From positions 582,535-646,534 of the forward strand of contig NZ_BMEC01000001.1 of assembly GCF_014636295.1 (NCBI RefSeq): 64,000 nucleotides of DNA. Reading direction: 5' to 3'. Positions within the stretch are counted from its first letter, which is position 1, and each line of letters starts with the position of its first letter. This document shows positions 10,002 to 20,137 of this stretch, in pieces. Both the position numbers and the translations under genes were made by a program. This DNA comes from Marivirga lumbricoides (GTDB lineage Bacteria > Bacteroidota > Bacteroidia > Cytophagales > Cyclobacteriaceae). Under the pieces are notes generated by a model. The model did no database searches, was not told the DNA's origin, and worked only from the letters and a program-made list of their open reading frames with translations.

Positions 10002-10087
10002 ATTTTAGGTGTTTGCTATACAAAAAAGAGGAGGAGGACAGGCACAAGACGGCAGTCACCAACCAAAAAGAAAAATGAGAAAACATG

Positions 10088-10120
10088 CCAATACCCTTAC
10101 ATAAACCATAAGGGTATTGG
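10088..10120 (-). terminator. 12-bp perfect hairpin after the 442-residue lipoprotein gene
   Basis: CCAATACCCTTA pairs perfectly with TAAGGGTATTGG around a 9-base loop, 36 bp downstream of the stop of the minus-strand gene at 10156. There is no clear U tract, so it may be a processing or attenuation structure rather than a classical terminator. Confidence 0.55.
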
Positions 10121-10155
10121 ATATTCCCAAGGTCTTCACACACACTATGGAGTGC

Positions 10156-11484
10156 CTACAAAGCTATTTCATATACAGCTATTAAAGGAATAGTCTCATA
10201 GCCTCCTTCTGTATCTGCCTTTAGTGATATGTAAAGCCTGTTATTTATTTCATCATAATCAGCGCCAATAATGGTAGCTATATGTCCATCGTTATCCGGA
10301 TCTTGAACCGGTACTACTATCGGGCCGTACTCATAAGGTCTGGCCTCATATTCTTTTGTAAGGCCATTCTTATGATCAATCAAATCCTGCACATCGTATA
10401 ACCAAATGTAGTTATCCCAATCGTCCCAATCATGTGGGCATTCGCCTGAACACGCCCCATCCCTTCCGATAGGAGTGTTTTTATAGGCTATTCCGTGACG
10501 AATACCACCGGTGCTTCCGATGGTAAGATAAGTACGCGTACCTGGCACGATTACACCATAAATCCCTCTAGAGAGCTCAGTCCATAAATCGTTATCACCA
10601 ACACATTCCCCTCGCCATTTGCTAGCGTCATGTACGAAATCAGGGCACTCTTCAGTATATGGCCGAGGGTAATTAAACGAATTTTCGGCTAAGCGATTGT
10701 GAAGCGGGTATTCCTGCAATCTTGTATTCGGAACGGTACCTCCTGACCCTATAGTTAACAGGTCTTCTTTGTTAAAGCTATATGCACTAGGCCCCATTGA
10801 CCATCTGGCATTAATGGAGGCCATACGTGCTCCTCCTGTTAAGTAATTACCACCTAAATCACCTTGTAATTCAAGCGGAATAGGAGACATCCAGCCTGTA
10901 GCTCGCATTTTATCATTCATCCCGATATAGCCTCTCACATCGCTGTTTGCCAAATCGGAAGGATCTTCAATAATCATCAGGTTGTCAACATCAAACCCAG
11001 TAGCAGAAGCTGCGTCATAGGGGTCGAATACAGTCACAATAAGTTTACCGTCAATTAGCTCCATGCCCCCTATATTTCTTATGTCGTTATTTGGGGTTTT
11101 GAAAGGCACTCGATCGTTGAACAATGAAAATTCTTGTAAAGTAGGCCCTGTCTTTTTCATTTCTGATAATACAGTCGTATTAGTTAACTCAGGAATTGCA
11201 AATTCGGCAATCGAATTGGAAGGCTTTCCTTCAATAAAAAATGAATTAGTCTCAGGGCTGACCGCAAAACGTCCTTCAGAAAAACCTAACCTCGCTTCTT
11301 GCCCGGTAACATAGTCAAGCCTAAAAGAGCCTAAGTAGTGTAAATCCTTTGATGATAGCAAAGAAGGATGTGGCGGGTCGAATATGGTAGAGTCCTTGTT
11401 ACAACTGACCATAAAAGCAAAAATTAAAATGAATATATGTTCTGTCCGAAATGTCATTTTTTTACTTCTCTTTTGATATTTCAT
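10156..11484 (-). CDS. Hypothetical exported lipoprotein, probable paralogue of the 7080-8291 product
   Basis: A 442-residue lipoprotein (lipobox FMVSC). Translation may begin at Met1 (11484) or at Met10 (11457); the second gives a more typical signal peptide. Six cysteines lie in the region CVGDN to CSGECPHDW. Together with repeated YxWLYD-, GxIxVxxx- and IIGADYDEINNRLYISL-like strands they suggest an extracellular beta-propeller-like fold stabilised by disulfides. The segment reading IIGADYDEINNRLYIS is typical of repeated blade strands. No enzyme motif is recognised. A hairpin follows the gene. Confidence 0.78.
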   Translation of the reverse strand: MKYQKRSKKMTFRTEHIFILIFAFMVSCNKDSTIFDPPHPSLLSSKDLHYLGSFRLDYVTGQEARLGFSEGRFAVSPETNSFFIEGKPSNSIAEFAIPELTNTTVLSEMKKTGPTLQEFSLFNDRVPFKTPNNDIRNIGGMELIDGKLIVTVFDPYDAASATGFDVDNLMIIEDPSDLANSDVRGYIGMNDKMRATGWMSPIPLELQGDLGGNYLTGGARMASINARWSMGPSAYSFNKEDLLTIGSGGTVPNTRLQEYPLHNRLAENSFNYPRPYTEECPDFVHDASKWRGECVGDNDLWTELSRGIYGVIVPGTRTYLTIGSTGGIRHGIAYKNTPIGRDGACSGECPHDWDDWDNYIWLYDVQDLIDHKNGLTKEYEARPYEYGPIVVPVQDPDNDGHIATIIGADYDEINNRLYISLKADTEGGYETIPLIAVYEIAL

Positions 11485-11854
11485 TGGTACTCCTTTTTAA
11501 GTTTAAAATGCTATTTACTTTATTATCAACTATTAAGCTGTGATTTTATATAGCAACAGAATTCTTATCTCCAGCAATGATATACTTTTAAGTAAAGTCG
11601 TACCAACTACAACCTGCTATCGCTTACGTATTTTGTTTGGACATTAATTGGGCACACCATTTGCGCTGTCTACATAAACCTTATTCTTGTAGCGCTTAGT
11701 AATTCTCTTTAAATTATCCAGATGTAAAGAAAATAAACAAAAAAGTCATTTAAGTTGCCTCAAGATAAGTTTGGTTAAAAATCAACGAATTGTCATCTGC
11801 TTATTTTCTTTAGAAAGCCCGAATGCACATACCATATCCGGGAAGGTTAGTATT
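11485..11854. other. Intergenic, no gene seen
   Basis: AT-rich DNA upstream of the lipoprotein gene, holding its promoter by position. No open frame, RNA or palindrome that stands out. Confidence 0.4.
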
Positions 11855-12045
11855 AATTACGCTACTCATGGAAAATGAAATTGAACTCAAAAACTAGATA
11901 TACTGACCTTAATAAGTGTTCCTTAAACTTTAAAACTAAGTATAAAGCCTCAAAAAAGAGAAATTTCACTAAATATTGAGGTTTCAATTACACTTTAAGC
12001 TATTTTAAACAAAATTTTATTCTCTATCTTTTTGCTACTATATAA
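11855..12045 (+). repeat. 191-bp dispersed direct repeat, copy 2
   Basis: Same orientation and length as 931-1121 with about seven substitutions. It is followed 92 bp later by a decayed nitroreductase fragment, and copy 1 follows a decayed GH3 gene by 28 bp, so both copies are next to gene debris. Confidence 0.85.
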
Positions 12046-12137
12046 CAAGACTTGATTTCCTTCAATGGAAAACTATTCTATCTCGAAAAACACCCCTGTA
12101 GTCCCCTCCAGCTGGAGGGCACAGCCACACGGCTTTA

Positions 12138-12332
12138 GATCAGCAGAAAACTAAAAAAGGGAACATTGAATGGTCAAGTAGACACGCTTACATTGCATTA
12201 GGTACTGCTTTAATTGCTGCAGCCAATTTACAGGTAGAAACCACTCCAATGGAAGGTTTTAATAGTGAGAAACTAGACGAGCTTTTGAATCTGAAAGTAA
12301 GTAAGGTGGCCAAAAGAGAAACTGTTGACTGA
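12138..12332 (+). pseudogene. Nitroreductase C-terminal remnant
   Basis: The frame DQQKTKKGNIEW, then SSRHAYIALGTALIAAANLQ, ending VETTPMEGF and LDELLNLK is the recognisable FMN-binding C-terminal part of an NfsB/NfnB-type NAD(P)H nitroreductase. The family signature is Y-ALG-LLxAAA-L-..DS-PMEGF. There is no start codon or N-terminal half, and the fragment ends early in a TGA. It is a remnant of about 64 codons lying shortly after the 191-bp repeat. Confidence 0.75.
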
Positions 12333-12524
12333 AGTAAATTAAGAAAGGTATACAGGTATGGAGTATAAGCCAAAATGTAAATTCTCTTTAGCTTATACTT
12401 TTATGTTAATTGTAAAATACCACTAAATTTGAAGCATATCTTAGCAATAAATTTAATGTTAAATTAATCGGTGGAAGTTGGATAGCTAATTTCACAACCA
12501 TCGTACTTTAAAAAAAATAAATAG

Positions 12525-13559
12525 TTGAGTAACCTAATCTTGATACTATCTGCAGGCCAGGGAAGCATATTAAGCATTGCGTTGATCAGCCGTGTAGTTA
12601 AATCAGATTATTTCAGATTCTTTTTCGGTATTTTGCTCTTTGTAATTTCCATTGAAATCTGGACCTATTGGGGAATTCAAACTCGTACTATCCAAAGCGA
12701 TTTTGCTTTCCCCTGTTGGAATTTAAGTTCTTATTTACTTTTTCCTCCAGCCCTTAATTATATTCTGCACAGGCTAAGATTTGAGAATTATAAACCCAAT
12801 AAGCTAACCTTCATCGTATTAATCCCCGGTATATTAGAAATTATAGTCAATGTAATTCGCTATTATTCTTATTACTATTTTGATTTTCAATTCCTTAATA
12901 ACAATGTTCTCTGGATATTTTACACACAAATAGCACCATTGATTTGGCTCGGGTTTGTCCTAATCATAAACATGAAATGGAAGAAGCAATCCACCAAATA
13001 CCTGCTAGTATATATTTACTCCTTTCTGGTATTCCTGCTTTGGCTGGTAGATTATATATTTCCTCATCAGATTTTTACTGCCGTAGAAATTATACTGATA
13101 GCTACTTTATTTGTGCTAGGATACCTGGCTTATATTAAACCCAATTTCTTCCAACCTCCGTCTGTATCTGTTCTTGATCTTCAATATTCCAATTATAACC
13201 ATGTAAAATATTGCAGTGCTTTTAAAAATTACATTCAGGAGGAAAGTTATTATAAGGATTCCGGGCTAACACTTAAGCAAGCAGCTAAGGAAATTGAGGT
13301 TTCTCCTAAATATCTGTCCTATTTGGTTAACAAATTTTATCAAATGAATTTCAAAAATTACCTTAACCAACAAAGAGTGCAAAAGGTAATTGAAGAATTA
13401 AAAGCGGGTAAGCATAAAAAGCAAACACTACTAAGCATTGCACTTGATGCAGGTTTCAATTCAAAATCAAGTTTCAATGCCATCTTCAAAAGCCTTACAG
13501 GCCACACACCTACAGAATACCTGAAAAATATAGATAAAAACTTGTCCGAAAACCGGTAA
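12525..13559 (+). CDS. Membrane-anchored AraC-family transcriptional regulator
   Basis: A 344-residue protein with about seven predicted transmembrane helices in residues 1-215, followed by a C-terminal AraC/XylS double helix-turn-helix (LTLKQAAKEIEVSPKYLSYL, then LLSIALDAGFNSKSSFNAIF). This architecture is common in Bacteroidota, where a membrane sensor is fused directly to the DNA-binding domain. The start is TTG at 12525. The DUF4932 gene begins 50 bp downstream on the same strand and may be its target or operon partner (inference). Confidence 0.88.
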   Translation: MSNLILILSAGQGSILSIALISRVVKSDYFRFFFGILLFVISIEIWTYWGIQTRTIQSDFAFPCWNLSSYLLFPPALNYILHRLRFENYKPNKLTFIVLIPGILEIIVNVIRYYSYYYFDFQFLNNNVLWIFYTQIAPLIWLGFVLIINMKWKKQSTKYLLVYIYSFLVFLLWLVDYIFPHQIFTAVEIILIATLFVLGYLAYIKPNFFQPPSVSVLDLQYSNYNHVKYCSAFKNYIQEESYYKDSGLTLKQAAKEIEVSPKYLSYLVNKFYQMNFKNYLNQQRVQKVIEELKAGKHKKQTLLSIALDAGFNSKSSFNAIFKSLTGHTPTEYLKNIDKNLSENR

Positions 13560-13609
13560 TTAGGCGACTACATACTTTCTTTCAACCTTCTTGCAATCAA
13601 AAAATAATT

Positions 13610-15502
13610 ATGAAATACTATTTGATGATTGCACTGGGGCTTGGACTTTCTACTTGCTTTGCTCAAGATAGAATACAGGTAAAACCTAATAAAAACATGG
13701 AGCTTTTAGGGATGATGTACACCATTGTGTATGAAAACCCTGAAAATCCGAGATATGATACGCACAATCCTGATTGGGAATATGGAAACTGGTTGCTCGG
13801 AAAGTATGGTAAATATGGAGAAAGTAAAACCATACATTAAATGCTACCCCTTATTGATCATTTATGGATTAGTGATTTCTTCTCCTTACTCCTGAAAGTT
13901 GATGACTTTCCTAAAGCCAGGCTGCCTAAAGACATATCAGATGCTGATATAGCAGGGTTTTCACAAAATAAAAATCCGCAAGAAGGCAGAGAAATAGCCA
14001 TCCACTTTTTAAGACAAATGAATAAATTCTATAAAGAAATAGATTTTGATAGCTATTGGAAAGAAAGAAGTGCTTTCTATCAGTCAGCTACTGATGAAAT
14101 AAGTGGAATACTTAATTCCGGTGATTGGCTTGATATGGCTGAATCATTCTATCAGCATTCATTTGCACTTTATAATGTGTATCCATCTCTCACTTTACCT
14201 CCTTATATGGGATTTGCTACCAATGATGAGAAACAGGCTTTTGCTTTGCTATCAGCACAAACCCATCAAACGCTGGAGAATAAAGAAATGGGATTTGCGG
14301 ACACCTCAAAAGTGATGGACATCTATATTCATGAATTAGGGCATTCTTTATTAAATCCTTCATTTAAGCAATTATCAGATGAGCTTTTTGAACAAACAGC
14401 TCCTGCTTTCACATTCATTGAAGAGCAAATGCGCGAGCAAAATTATTTATCTTGGAAGGGTGTAGTAAATGAATATTTTACACGATCAGGCGAAATTATT
14501 ATAAGAAAAATGCTGGGAGATACTGAGGCTGAAGACAAGCTAATGGAATTTCATCTGCAGCAAAAGCATTTCATTTATCTTCCATTGTTTGTAGATGTTT
14601 TTTGGAAAAACTATCAGCAGGGTCACTCCTATTTAAGTGGAATGAAAACATCTCTGAATAAACTTAAGGACCAATATAACAAATATAACAAGACAGATAG
14701 TGAAGACATGTCACAACTCAGTATAAGTGGAAAGGTGATGGATTTAAAGACCGAATCAGCTATTCCGTTTGTGAATATCGGAATATCAGGTAAAAACGTT
14801 GGCACTATCTCCAGAGAAGATGGCTCATTTGATATGATTATAAAAGACTATGATTCTGCTGATAGTTTAAGTTTTTCTATGGTGGGCTACCAACCTTTCA
14901 GCATTGCCATTAAAGCTATTAATGAAGATTTTCTAAAAGTCTATCTTTCTGAGGATATACAAATATTAAAGGAAGTTAGTATTAAGGCAAATGAAATCAA
15001 TGAAGAGGTGGTACTTGGAAGAAAGAAAAAGACCAAAACAACCAGAGGGCAAAGTAATTCAACCTCTTATGGAACAGGAATGGCTTACGGCATTCGGATT
15101 AATACAGAGGGCTTATCTTATATGCTCAAAGAAGTGAATTTCCATATGCGATTTAACTCCACCGACAGCATACTCTTCAGAATTAATATACAAGATATTA
15201 AAAACGGACTGCCCGACCAGACAATTTTAAGTAAAGAACTATACATGAAAAGTTATAAAGGGCAAAAATGGATAAGTAAAGATTTTAGTAATGAAAAAAT
15301 TATTATTGATCAGGATGTAATTATTAGCTATGAGGTAGTAAAAGTCTGGTTTAGTAATAAAACTTATAACAACATTTTTTTCACTTATGGAAAAGGCTAT
15401 GAAGAAGGGGGACAATATATGCGGGAATCAAGTTTCTCTCCCTGGAAAACTTCATCAGATGCATTTCCTATTGCTCTATACATTACCGGGAGAGTACTAT
15501 AA
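13610..15502 (+). pseudogene. DUF4932 metallopeptidase-like protein with regulatory-like domain, split by an in-frame TAA
   Basis: The first 76 codons give a signal peptide (MIALGLGLSTCFAQ) and the start of the DUF4932 domain, ending at TAA 13838-13840. An ATG follows immediately and the same frame runs to 15502 (553 codons). It contains the zinc-peptidase-like motif HELGHS at about 14331-14348, with a downstream NEYFTR helix as a candidate third ligand. Next come a carboxypeptidase-regulatory-like (CarboxypepD_reg) domain from about 14710 and a C-terminal beta domain. Without the stop the product would be 630 residues, one secreted protein. As written the main part lacks a signal peptide. 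TAAATG would allow reinitiation, but a single-base nonsense change is the simpler reading. Confidence 0.75.
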
Positions 15503-15564
15503 TTTCTCATAATATATGACCTCTTAAAAAAATACATTAATTAAATACCTGAATTTCTTCTCAT

Positions 15565-15630
15565 CCTTTAAGTAGGCTCAGTTGATCATTTTCTTTCAAT
15601 AAAAGAATGATCTTCTATTCCTACTTAAGG
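15565..15630. terminator. Hairpin between convergent genes
   Basis: CCTTTAAGTAGG (15565-15576) pairs with CCTACTTAAGG (15620-15630), and an inner GATCATT pairs with AATGATC. It sits between the plus-strand DUF4932 gene and minus-strand dabA, consistent with a bidirectional terminator. Confidence 0.6.
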
Positions 15631-15766
15631 GTTACAGAAGTTACAATACATAGTTCTTGATAAATTCTTTAAAAAAAAGGATATGGTTCAAAGAAGCTAT
15701 TTTACCTGTGTTTCATCAAATTTGTATCTATATTCAGATGGTGCTCAATAATTTACCGGCTATTTT

Positions 15767-18280
15767 TTAAATCATATCCCACTGTAAATCACCACAATAT
15801 TGAAAAGCTACCTTTCCGTCATCATTCATTCCGAAGAGGTAGATCCATTCATTGTCGCACAACTGTTTAATTGTATCATTTTTGGCTAGTATTTTACTCA
15901 TCTCATCTATGGGCGCCTCAATAAATACATTTAAGCGCTGAGGTTCGTGTTGAAATTGTTCACCATCATGAACCGACTGATAAGGAAGGCCAACTCTCAA
16001 ATCCCCTCCGAAACCCTCTAAAACTCCCAGTCCACCTACCACATTGTGCAGTGTTTTATTGCCTGAGCCGAACTTTTTATTATCGACAGTAGAGGCATAA
16101 TATTGCAGGTTGATCCAGCTGGTGACCACCATAGGCGCAGTCATTATCAGCTCAAGCACAGCAAAATTCTCGTCTTTCTGCCAATTGTAGCTATGCATAA
16201 AAGCTTTGCCTTTAAAATCCAGACCTTCTGTTCTTTTTCTGGGTGCAACAATAAATGAGGAACAACCTGCCAGGCCCCATTCGGGCCTCACCTGAGACCA
16301 GTCAGTACTTCTTTTCAGCACTTTTCTGTTAATATTTCCCTTTGTAAGCTTCATTCTTACCGCACGTTCTCTCCTTGATGTTTCACCTGCCAATTTCAGT
16401 GAAAATTGTATTTGCTTCAGGTTTTCCTCTTTCATAGTAAAAGCTTCATTTCCAGTATGGAAGAGCTTTACTTCATCCGTGGTGGTATCATGCAGAGCCG
16501 CCACAAAAACAGTAGTATTAGGAATGCTGATGCCCATGGTTTGCAAACCTATTCTCACTTCAGGATCATTCAATATTGTTGCGGCAACTTTTGCATTGGC
16601 TTCGCCTGTATTTCCTCCACATGCCCCGCAATCTAACCCGGTAGCATGAGGATTATTAACTGTAGAAGAACCATGGCCCACTATAAGCACCGTTTCAGCA
16701 AAATTTTCGGTTAATGACATCGCTTTTAAGGCTCCGGCTGCCATTTGAATTCTATCCTGAGCGGGTATTCCGGAGGCATCTCCCTTCCCTTCGTTGATGT
16801 TTACCTGCTTATGCTGAAACTGTTTTTTGTTTAAACCTGAAACATCAGGATGGGTAATTGGCCTGGTAAAACCGAAAGAATCGGAAAAAAGTTTTGGCAG
16901 GTAGGCTAAACCCACAGGTCCCACAAAGCTAAAACACGTAATAGCACCAAGTTTAAAGGATTTCCATGCCTTTAGAAGATGTGCCCTCAATGTACGTCCG
17001 GCAACAGCAGCTTTTTCTTCCTCAGAATTTCCCAGGCCCTCTTTTACCGTATGTGAAGGGGTAAGCAGCACAGGGCATTGGCTACTTCCTTCATGATACG
17101 CAAGCGGCACGTATTTAATCGGGAAAGCAAAAAAGCCCGCAAATCCCATGGTTTCAATTTCATGGTTAGCCGCTTCCAAATTTCTTCGGTATAACTCGGA
17201 GCGAACATCTATGCAAAATATTGCCTGAACTTTTGGTTTATTTTCTCTTGATTGGCTTACTTTTTCTGTGTTGATTTTCGTTATCAGCTTTCTTTGGTTA
17301 GCCAGATCAAATGCCTCCTGCATAATAAGCTGAGTATTGAATGCTGTATTTACATTATGTTTTTTAAGTTGAATGTCTGCCTTAACTTTCTGCGCATTCC
17401 ACGCGTTTGCGAGCTCATCACTTTCCAGCAATTCTTTCAAACATAATTCCCAAACTAAAAGAATCGAGAGAAACTCTTCCAGTGCCTGGCTATCCTTATT
17501 TTGCAATTTGGCATCCCAGTCTATTCTGGCAGCAAAACCAGACCAGCCATTCAATGTCATCAGCAAGCCTGTTAAGTAAGCCTCCACCAAACCCTCAGGA
17601 AGCTTTAATTTTTCCAGGGCTACCTCAGCCGCTTCTAAATGATTATCAGGTAATGATCGAAGGAATTTTCTAAAGCCTTTTAAGCCCATTGCCTCCATGC
17701 TAAAATCTATTTCTGCTTCTTTTTTCCATGCTTTAAAAAGGGAGGCGGAACGAGGAGCAGTATCCCAAAGCGCCTGATCCTTATCAAAATAGGCTGAAGC
17801 CCAGAAAGAAACACGATCTACCATAAACCTGCTCCATTCCTTGCTGTAAATACTGCTGGCCACTTCTGCCAAAGTCAATAACTTGAATTCTGATTCCTGC
17901 TCATCTATCTCCTGAAGGTGATATAAAAATTCATCCACCTCTTTTACAATACCTGATCCATCTTTACTAAAAGCTTCTTTAAGATCTTGCTTGCTGATAA
18001 TATCTTCATGTAAGGCATTGAGATAAAAGGAAAGTGGCAAGGTAGCTTCCACTTTACTGCTTTTATGCAGAAACAGCATCGCATCCTGAAACTTCATATC
18101 CGCTAGACCCAGGTATAGATTAACAGCTACAAAACTGTCGAGCGACCAAAGAGGAGCGATTCTGCTTACTCCTTTATTTAAAAGTGATTGAATGCTGAGG
18201 GTTTTATCAGATTTCTGCGTTAGGTTCATGGAATTCAGTTTTTTTAGTTTTGTGATATTGAAGGAAGTGTGTCTTTCCAT
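15767..18280 (-). CDS. dabA: DabA, inorganic carbon transporter subunit (DUF2309/UPF0753)
   Basis: An 837-residue protein of the DabA family, the cytoplasmic, beta-carbonic-anhydrase-like half of the DAB complex. That complex couples a cation gradient to vectorial conversion of CO2 to bicarbonate. The expected zinc-site residues are visible: Cys356 and Asp358 in IFCIDVRSE, His536 in IVGHGSS and Cys551 in GLDCGACGG. The spacing is that of the family. The start may be Met1 (18280) or Met18 (18229), as the first 17 residues look poorly conserved. It follows dabB by 27 bp, forming an operon. In a heterotroph it probably supplies bicarbonate for carboxylases (inference). Confidence 0.93.
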   Translation of the reverse strand: MERHTSFNITKLKKLNSMNLTQKSDKTLSIQSLLNKGVSRIAPLWSLDSFVAVNLYLGLADMKFQDAMLFLHKSSKVEATLPLSFYLNALHEDIISKQDLKEAFSKDGSGIVKEVDEFLYHLQEIDEQESEFKLLTLAEVASSIYSKEWSRFMVDRVSFWASAYFDKDQALWDTAPRSASLFKAWKKEAEIDFSMEAMGLKGFRKFLRSLPDNHLEAAEVALEKLKLPEGLVEAYLTGLLMTLNGWSGFAARIDWDAKLQNKDSQALEEFLSILLVWELCLKELLESDELANAWNAQKVKADIQLKKHNVNTAFNTQLIMQEAFDLANQRKLITKINTEKVSQSRENKPKVQAIFCIDVRSELYRRNLEAANHEIETMGFAGFFAFPIKYVPLAYHEGSSQCPVLLTPSHTVKEGLGNSEEEKAAVAGRTLRAHLLKAWKSFKLGAITCFSFVGPVGLAYLPKLFSDSFGFTRPITHPDVSGLNKKQFQHKQVNINEGKGDASGIPAQDRIQMAAGALKAMSLTENFAETVLIVGHGSSTVNNPHATGLDCGACGGNTGEANAKVAATILNDPEVRIGLQTMGISIPNTTVFVAALHDTTTDEVKLFHTGNEAFTMKEENLKQIQFSLKLAGETSRRERAVRMKLTKGNINRKVLKRSTDWSQVRPEWGLAGCSSFIVAPRKRTEGLDFKGKAFMHSYNWQKDENFAVLELIMTAPMVVTSWINLQYYASTVDNKKFGSGNKTLHNVVGGLGVLEGFGGDLRVGLPYQSVHDGEQFQHEPQRLNVFIEAPIDEMSKILAKNDTIKQLCDNEWIYLFGMNDDGKVAFQYCGDLQWDMI

Positions 18281-18307
18281 TCAGGAGAAAAATCAACGGT
18301 AGATTTT

Positions 18308-19912
18308 TTAGGGGTTCTCTCTAACATCCAAATTAGCCCATTTAAACTTATTGCGTTTCAGAGCTCCTATCCATCTGTCAAAAATGATATTAACATAGAA
18401 GCCATTTCTTAAATGAACTCCAAGTTTGTACGCAGTAGCAGTGTATTTAAGCTTTGGCGCAAAAAGCTGTAAAACCACCAGCAAAACGAAGCAGCATAAG
18501 ATAATGGTGGTTGCCACTTTTACAATAAAGCTTGTTTGGATAATTGCAGGAATTTGAGAATGCAATACAAGGTGGGCTCCGTGTTCCAAAGAGAAAAAGG
18601 CCAGCGCAACTGCAAATGCCATTAAAGCTGAAAGCAATACCCCTTTAAAATTTCCTGTGGAATCAAGAGTAGGCGTCATAATCTGGCTTAAGCCCATGAT
18701 GATGATAGCTCCTGTAGCCATCAATGAAAAGTTTTCCTCCGGGTGGACGCCCCACAAATAACAACATCCAAGGTAAAATAGAAATGAGAGACCTATGCTC
18801 AATGCTATTTTCAAGGAGTTCCCCCTTCTCCGAGGCACTACTACCCTGCCGGATTTAACAGACTCTACCACACTACCAGATGAAAGAAACGCATGCGCTT
18901 TGTAAAAGGAGTGGGCTACCAAATGTAAAATAGCTGCGGTGTACACCCCGAAACCACATATCATAAGCATAAAGCCCATGTGGGCAATACTTGAATAGCC
19001 TAAAGCTACTTTTACTGAAGGCTGAGTTAGAAAAACAACTGAGGCAAACATAGCTGTAATACCTCCTATAGAAATTAATAATAAAGAAGCAGGTACAGAT
19101 TCGTTCATCAGCAGTGCTAACCTTACCATCAGAAAAGGGCCGGCATTAAGAAGGCCGGCATGTAAAAGTGCTGATACGGGCGTAGGAGTTTCCAACACTT
19201 CGATTAGCCAACCGTATGTAGGAAACTGCGCAGACTTAAGCACTGCAGTTATCACCAATAGTATTGTCGCCCACATTAAGTAGTTATTCAATATCAACTC
19301 ATTTTGAATGCTGGTAAATATTTCCTGTAAATCACCTGTTCCGAAGGAAAGGTAGAGTAACACTACTGCTACAAAAAGACTAAGATCTCCAAGGCGTGCT
19401 ATTACAAATTTTTTTCTTGCCGCGGCTATAGCTTGCGGTCGCTCTCGATAAAAAACCAGCAAATAGTGCAGGCAAATACTGGTTGCAGTCCAAAAAACCA
19501 GTAGCTGCAAAAGGTTGCCAGACAACACCAGCAGTTGCACTGAGGCAATGGTGGTTGAGAGCCTGGCATAAAAAACCATCTTTCTTGCATCACCTTCCAG
19601 ATAGTTTCGGCTGAATCTTAAAATGATAAAACCCAGTAGCGAGATCATCAACAGCATGGTGATACTGAGCGGGTCCAACCTCAGGGAAAAGCCCAGGCCA
19701 TCCCAGCCTAATGTTGGTGTTTGTAAAGTGCCTTTCAGATAAACTAAAAATGCAGTGTACAATGCCACTAAAATACCAAACCAGCCCAGGTATTCTGCTA
19801 AAATTGCGGGCAGGGCCCATCGTGATTTTTTGCCGGCTACAATCACTAAAGAATAGAGAAAGAGGCTTAAAGGAGCTAAAATTGGAATGAGTGCTAAAAG
19901 ATAATATTGCAT
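18308..19912 (-). CDS. dabB: DabB, NuoL/MrpA-like membrane subunit of the DAB carbon uptake complex
   Basis: A 534-residue polytopic membrane protein of the proton-conducting NADH-quinone oxidoreductase subunit 5/MrpA family. The conserved core is present: a channel-like helix region with KSAQFPTYGWLIEVLETPTP, then SALLHAGLLNAGPFLMVRLA and LGYSSIAHMGFMLMICGFG, including the ion-path Lys and His residues. Its immediate coupling to dabA, rather than to nuo or mrp genes, identifies it as DabB. It is the first gene of the operon. An unusual 19-bp perfect inverted repeat lies 55 bp upstream of its start. Confidence 0.9.
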   Translation of the reverse strand: MQYYLLALIPILAPLSLFLYSLVIVAGKKSRWALPAILAEYLGWFGILVALYTAFLVYLKGTLQTPTLGWDGLGFSLRLDPLSITMLLMISLLGFIILRFSRNYLEGDARKMVFYARLSTTIASVQLLVLSGNLLQLLVFWTATSICLHYLLVFYRERPQAIAAARKKFVIARLGDLSLFVAVVLLYLSFGTGDLQEIFTSIQNELILNNYLMWATILLVITAVLKSAQFPTYGWLIEVLETPTPVSALLHAGLLNAGPFLMVRLALLMNESVPASLLLISIGGITAMFASVVFLTQPSVKVALGYSSIAHMGFMLMICGFGVYTAAILHLVAHSFYKAHAFLSSGSVVESVKSGRVVVPRRRGNSLKIALSIGLSFLFYLGCCYLWGVHPEENFSLMATGAIIIMGLSQIMTPTLDSTGNFKGVLLSALMAFAVALAFFSLEHGAHLVLHSQIPAIIQTSFIVKVATTIILCCFVLLVVLQLFAPKLKYTATAYKLGVHLRNGFYVNIIFDRWIGALKRNKFKWANLDVRENP

Positions 19913-19966
19913 AATGCTTGTTTTTCACAAAACAAAAAGATTGAATTCATAAATAAAAATTAATAA

Positions 19967-20009
19967 TAATTATCTCATTCATAAAAAAGGTTTATGAATG
20001 AGATAATTA
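19967..20009. promoter_or_regulatory. 19-bp perfect inverted repeat between dabB and the divergent barrel gene
   Basis: The arms TAATTATCTCATTCATAAA (19967-19985) and TTTATGAATGAGATAATTA (19991-20009) are exact reverse complements with a 5-base spacer. The site is in the divergent intergenic region. It may be a dimeric regulator operator or, if transcribed, a strong 5'-leader hairpin for dabBA. No U tract follows on the dabB side. Confidence 0.7.
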
Positions 20010-20137
20010 ATTCAAACAGAGCCGTTTAAACTTAATGCTATTGAACACTAAACCCATCATTCAAGCGTTAATCCGTCCGTAGTTATCAACTTGTAGACTA
20101 CACATTTTACTTTTCAATCAAAAAAAATACAACCATA

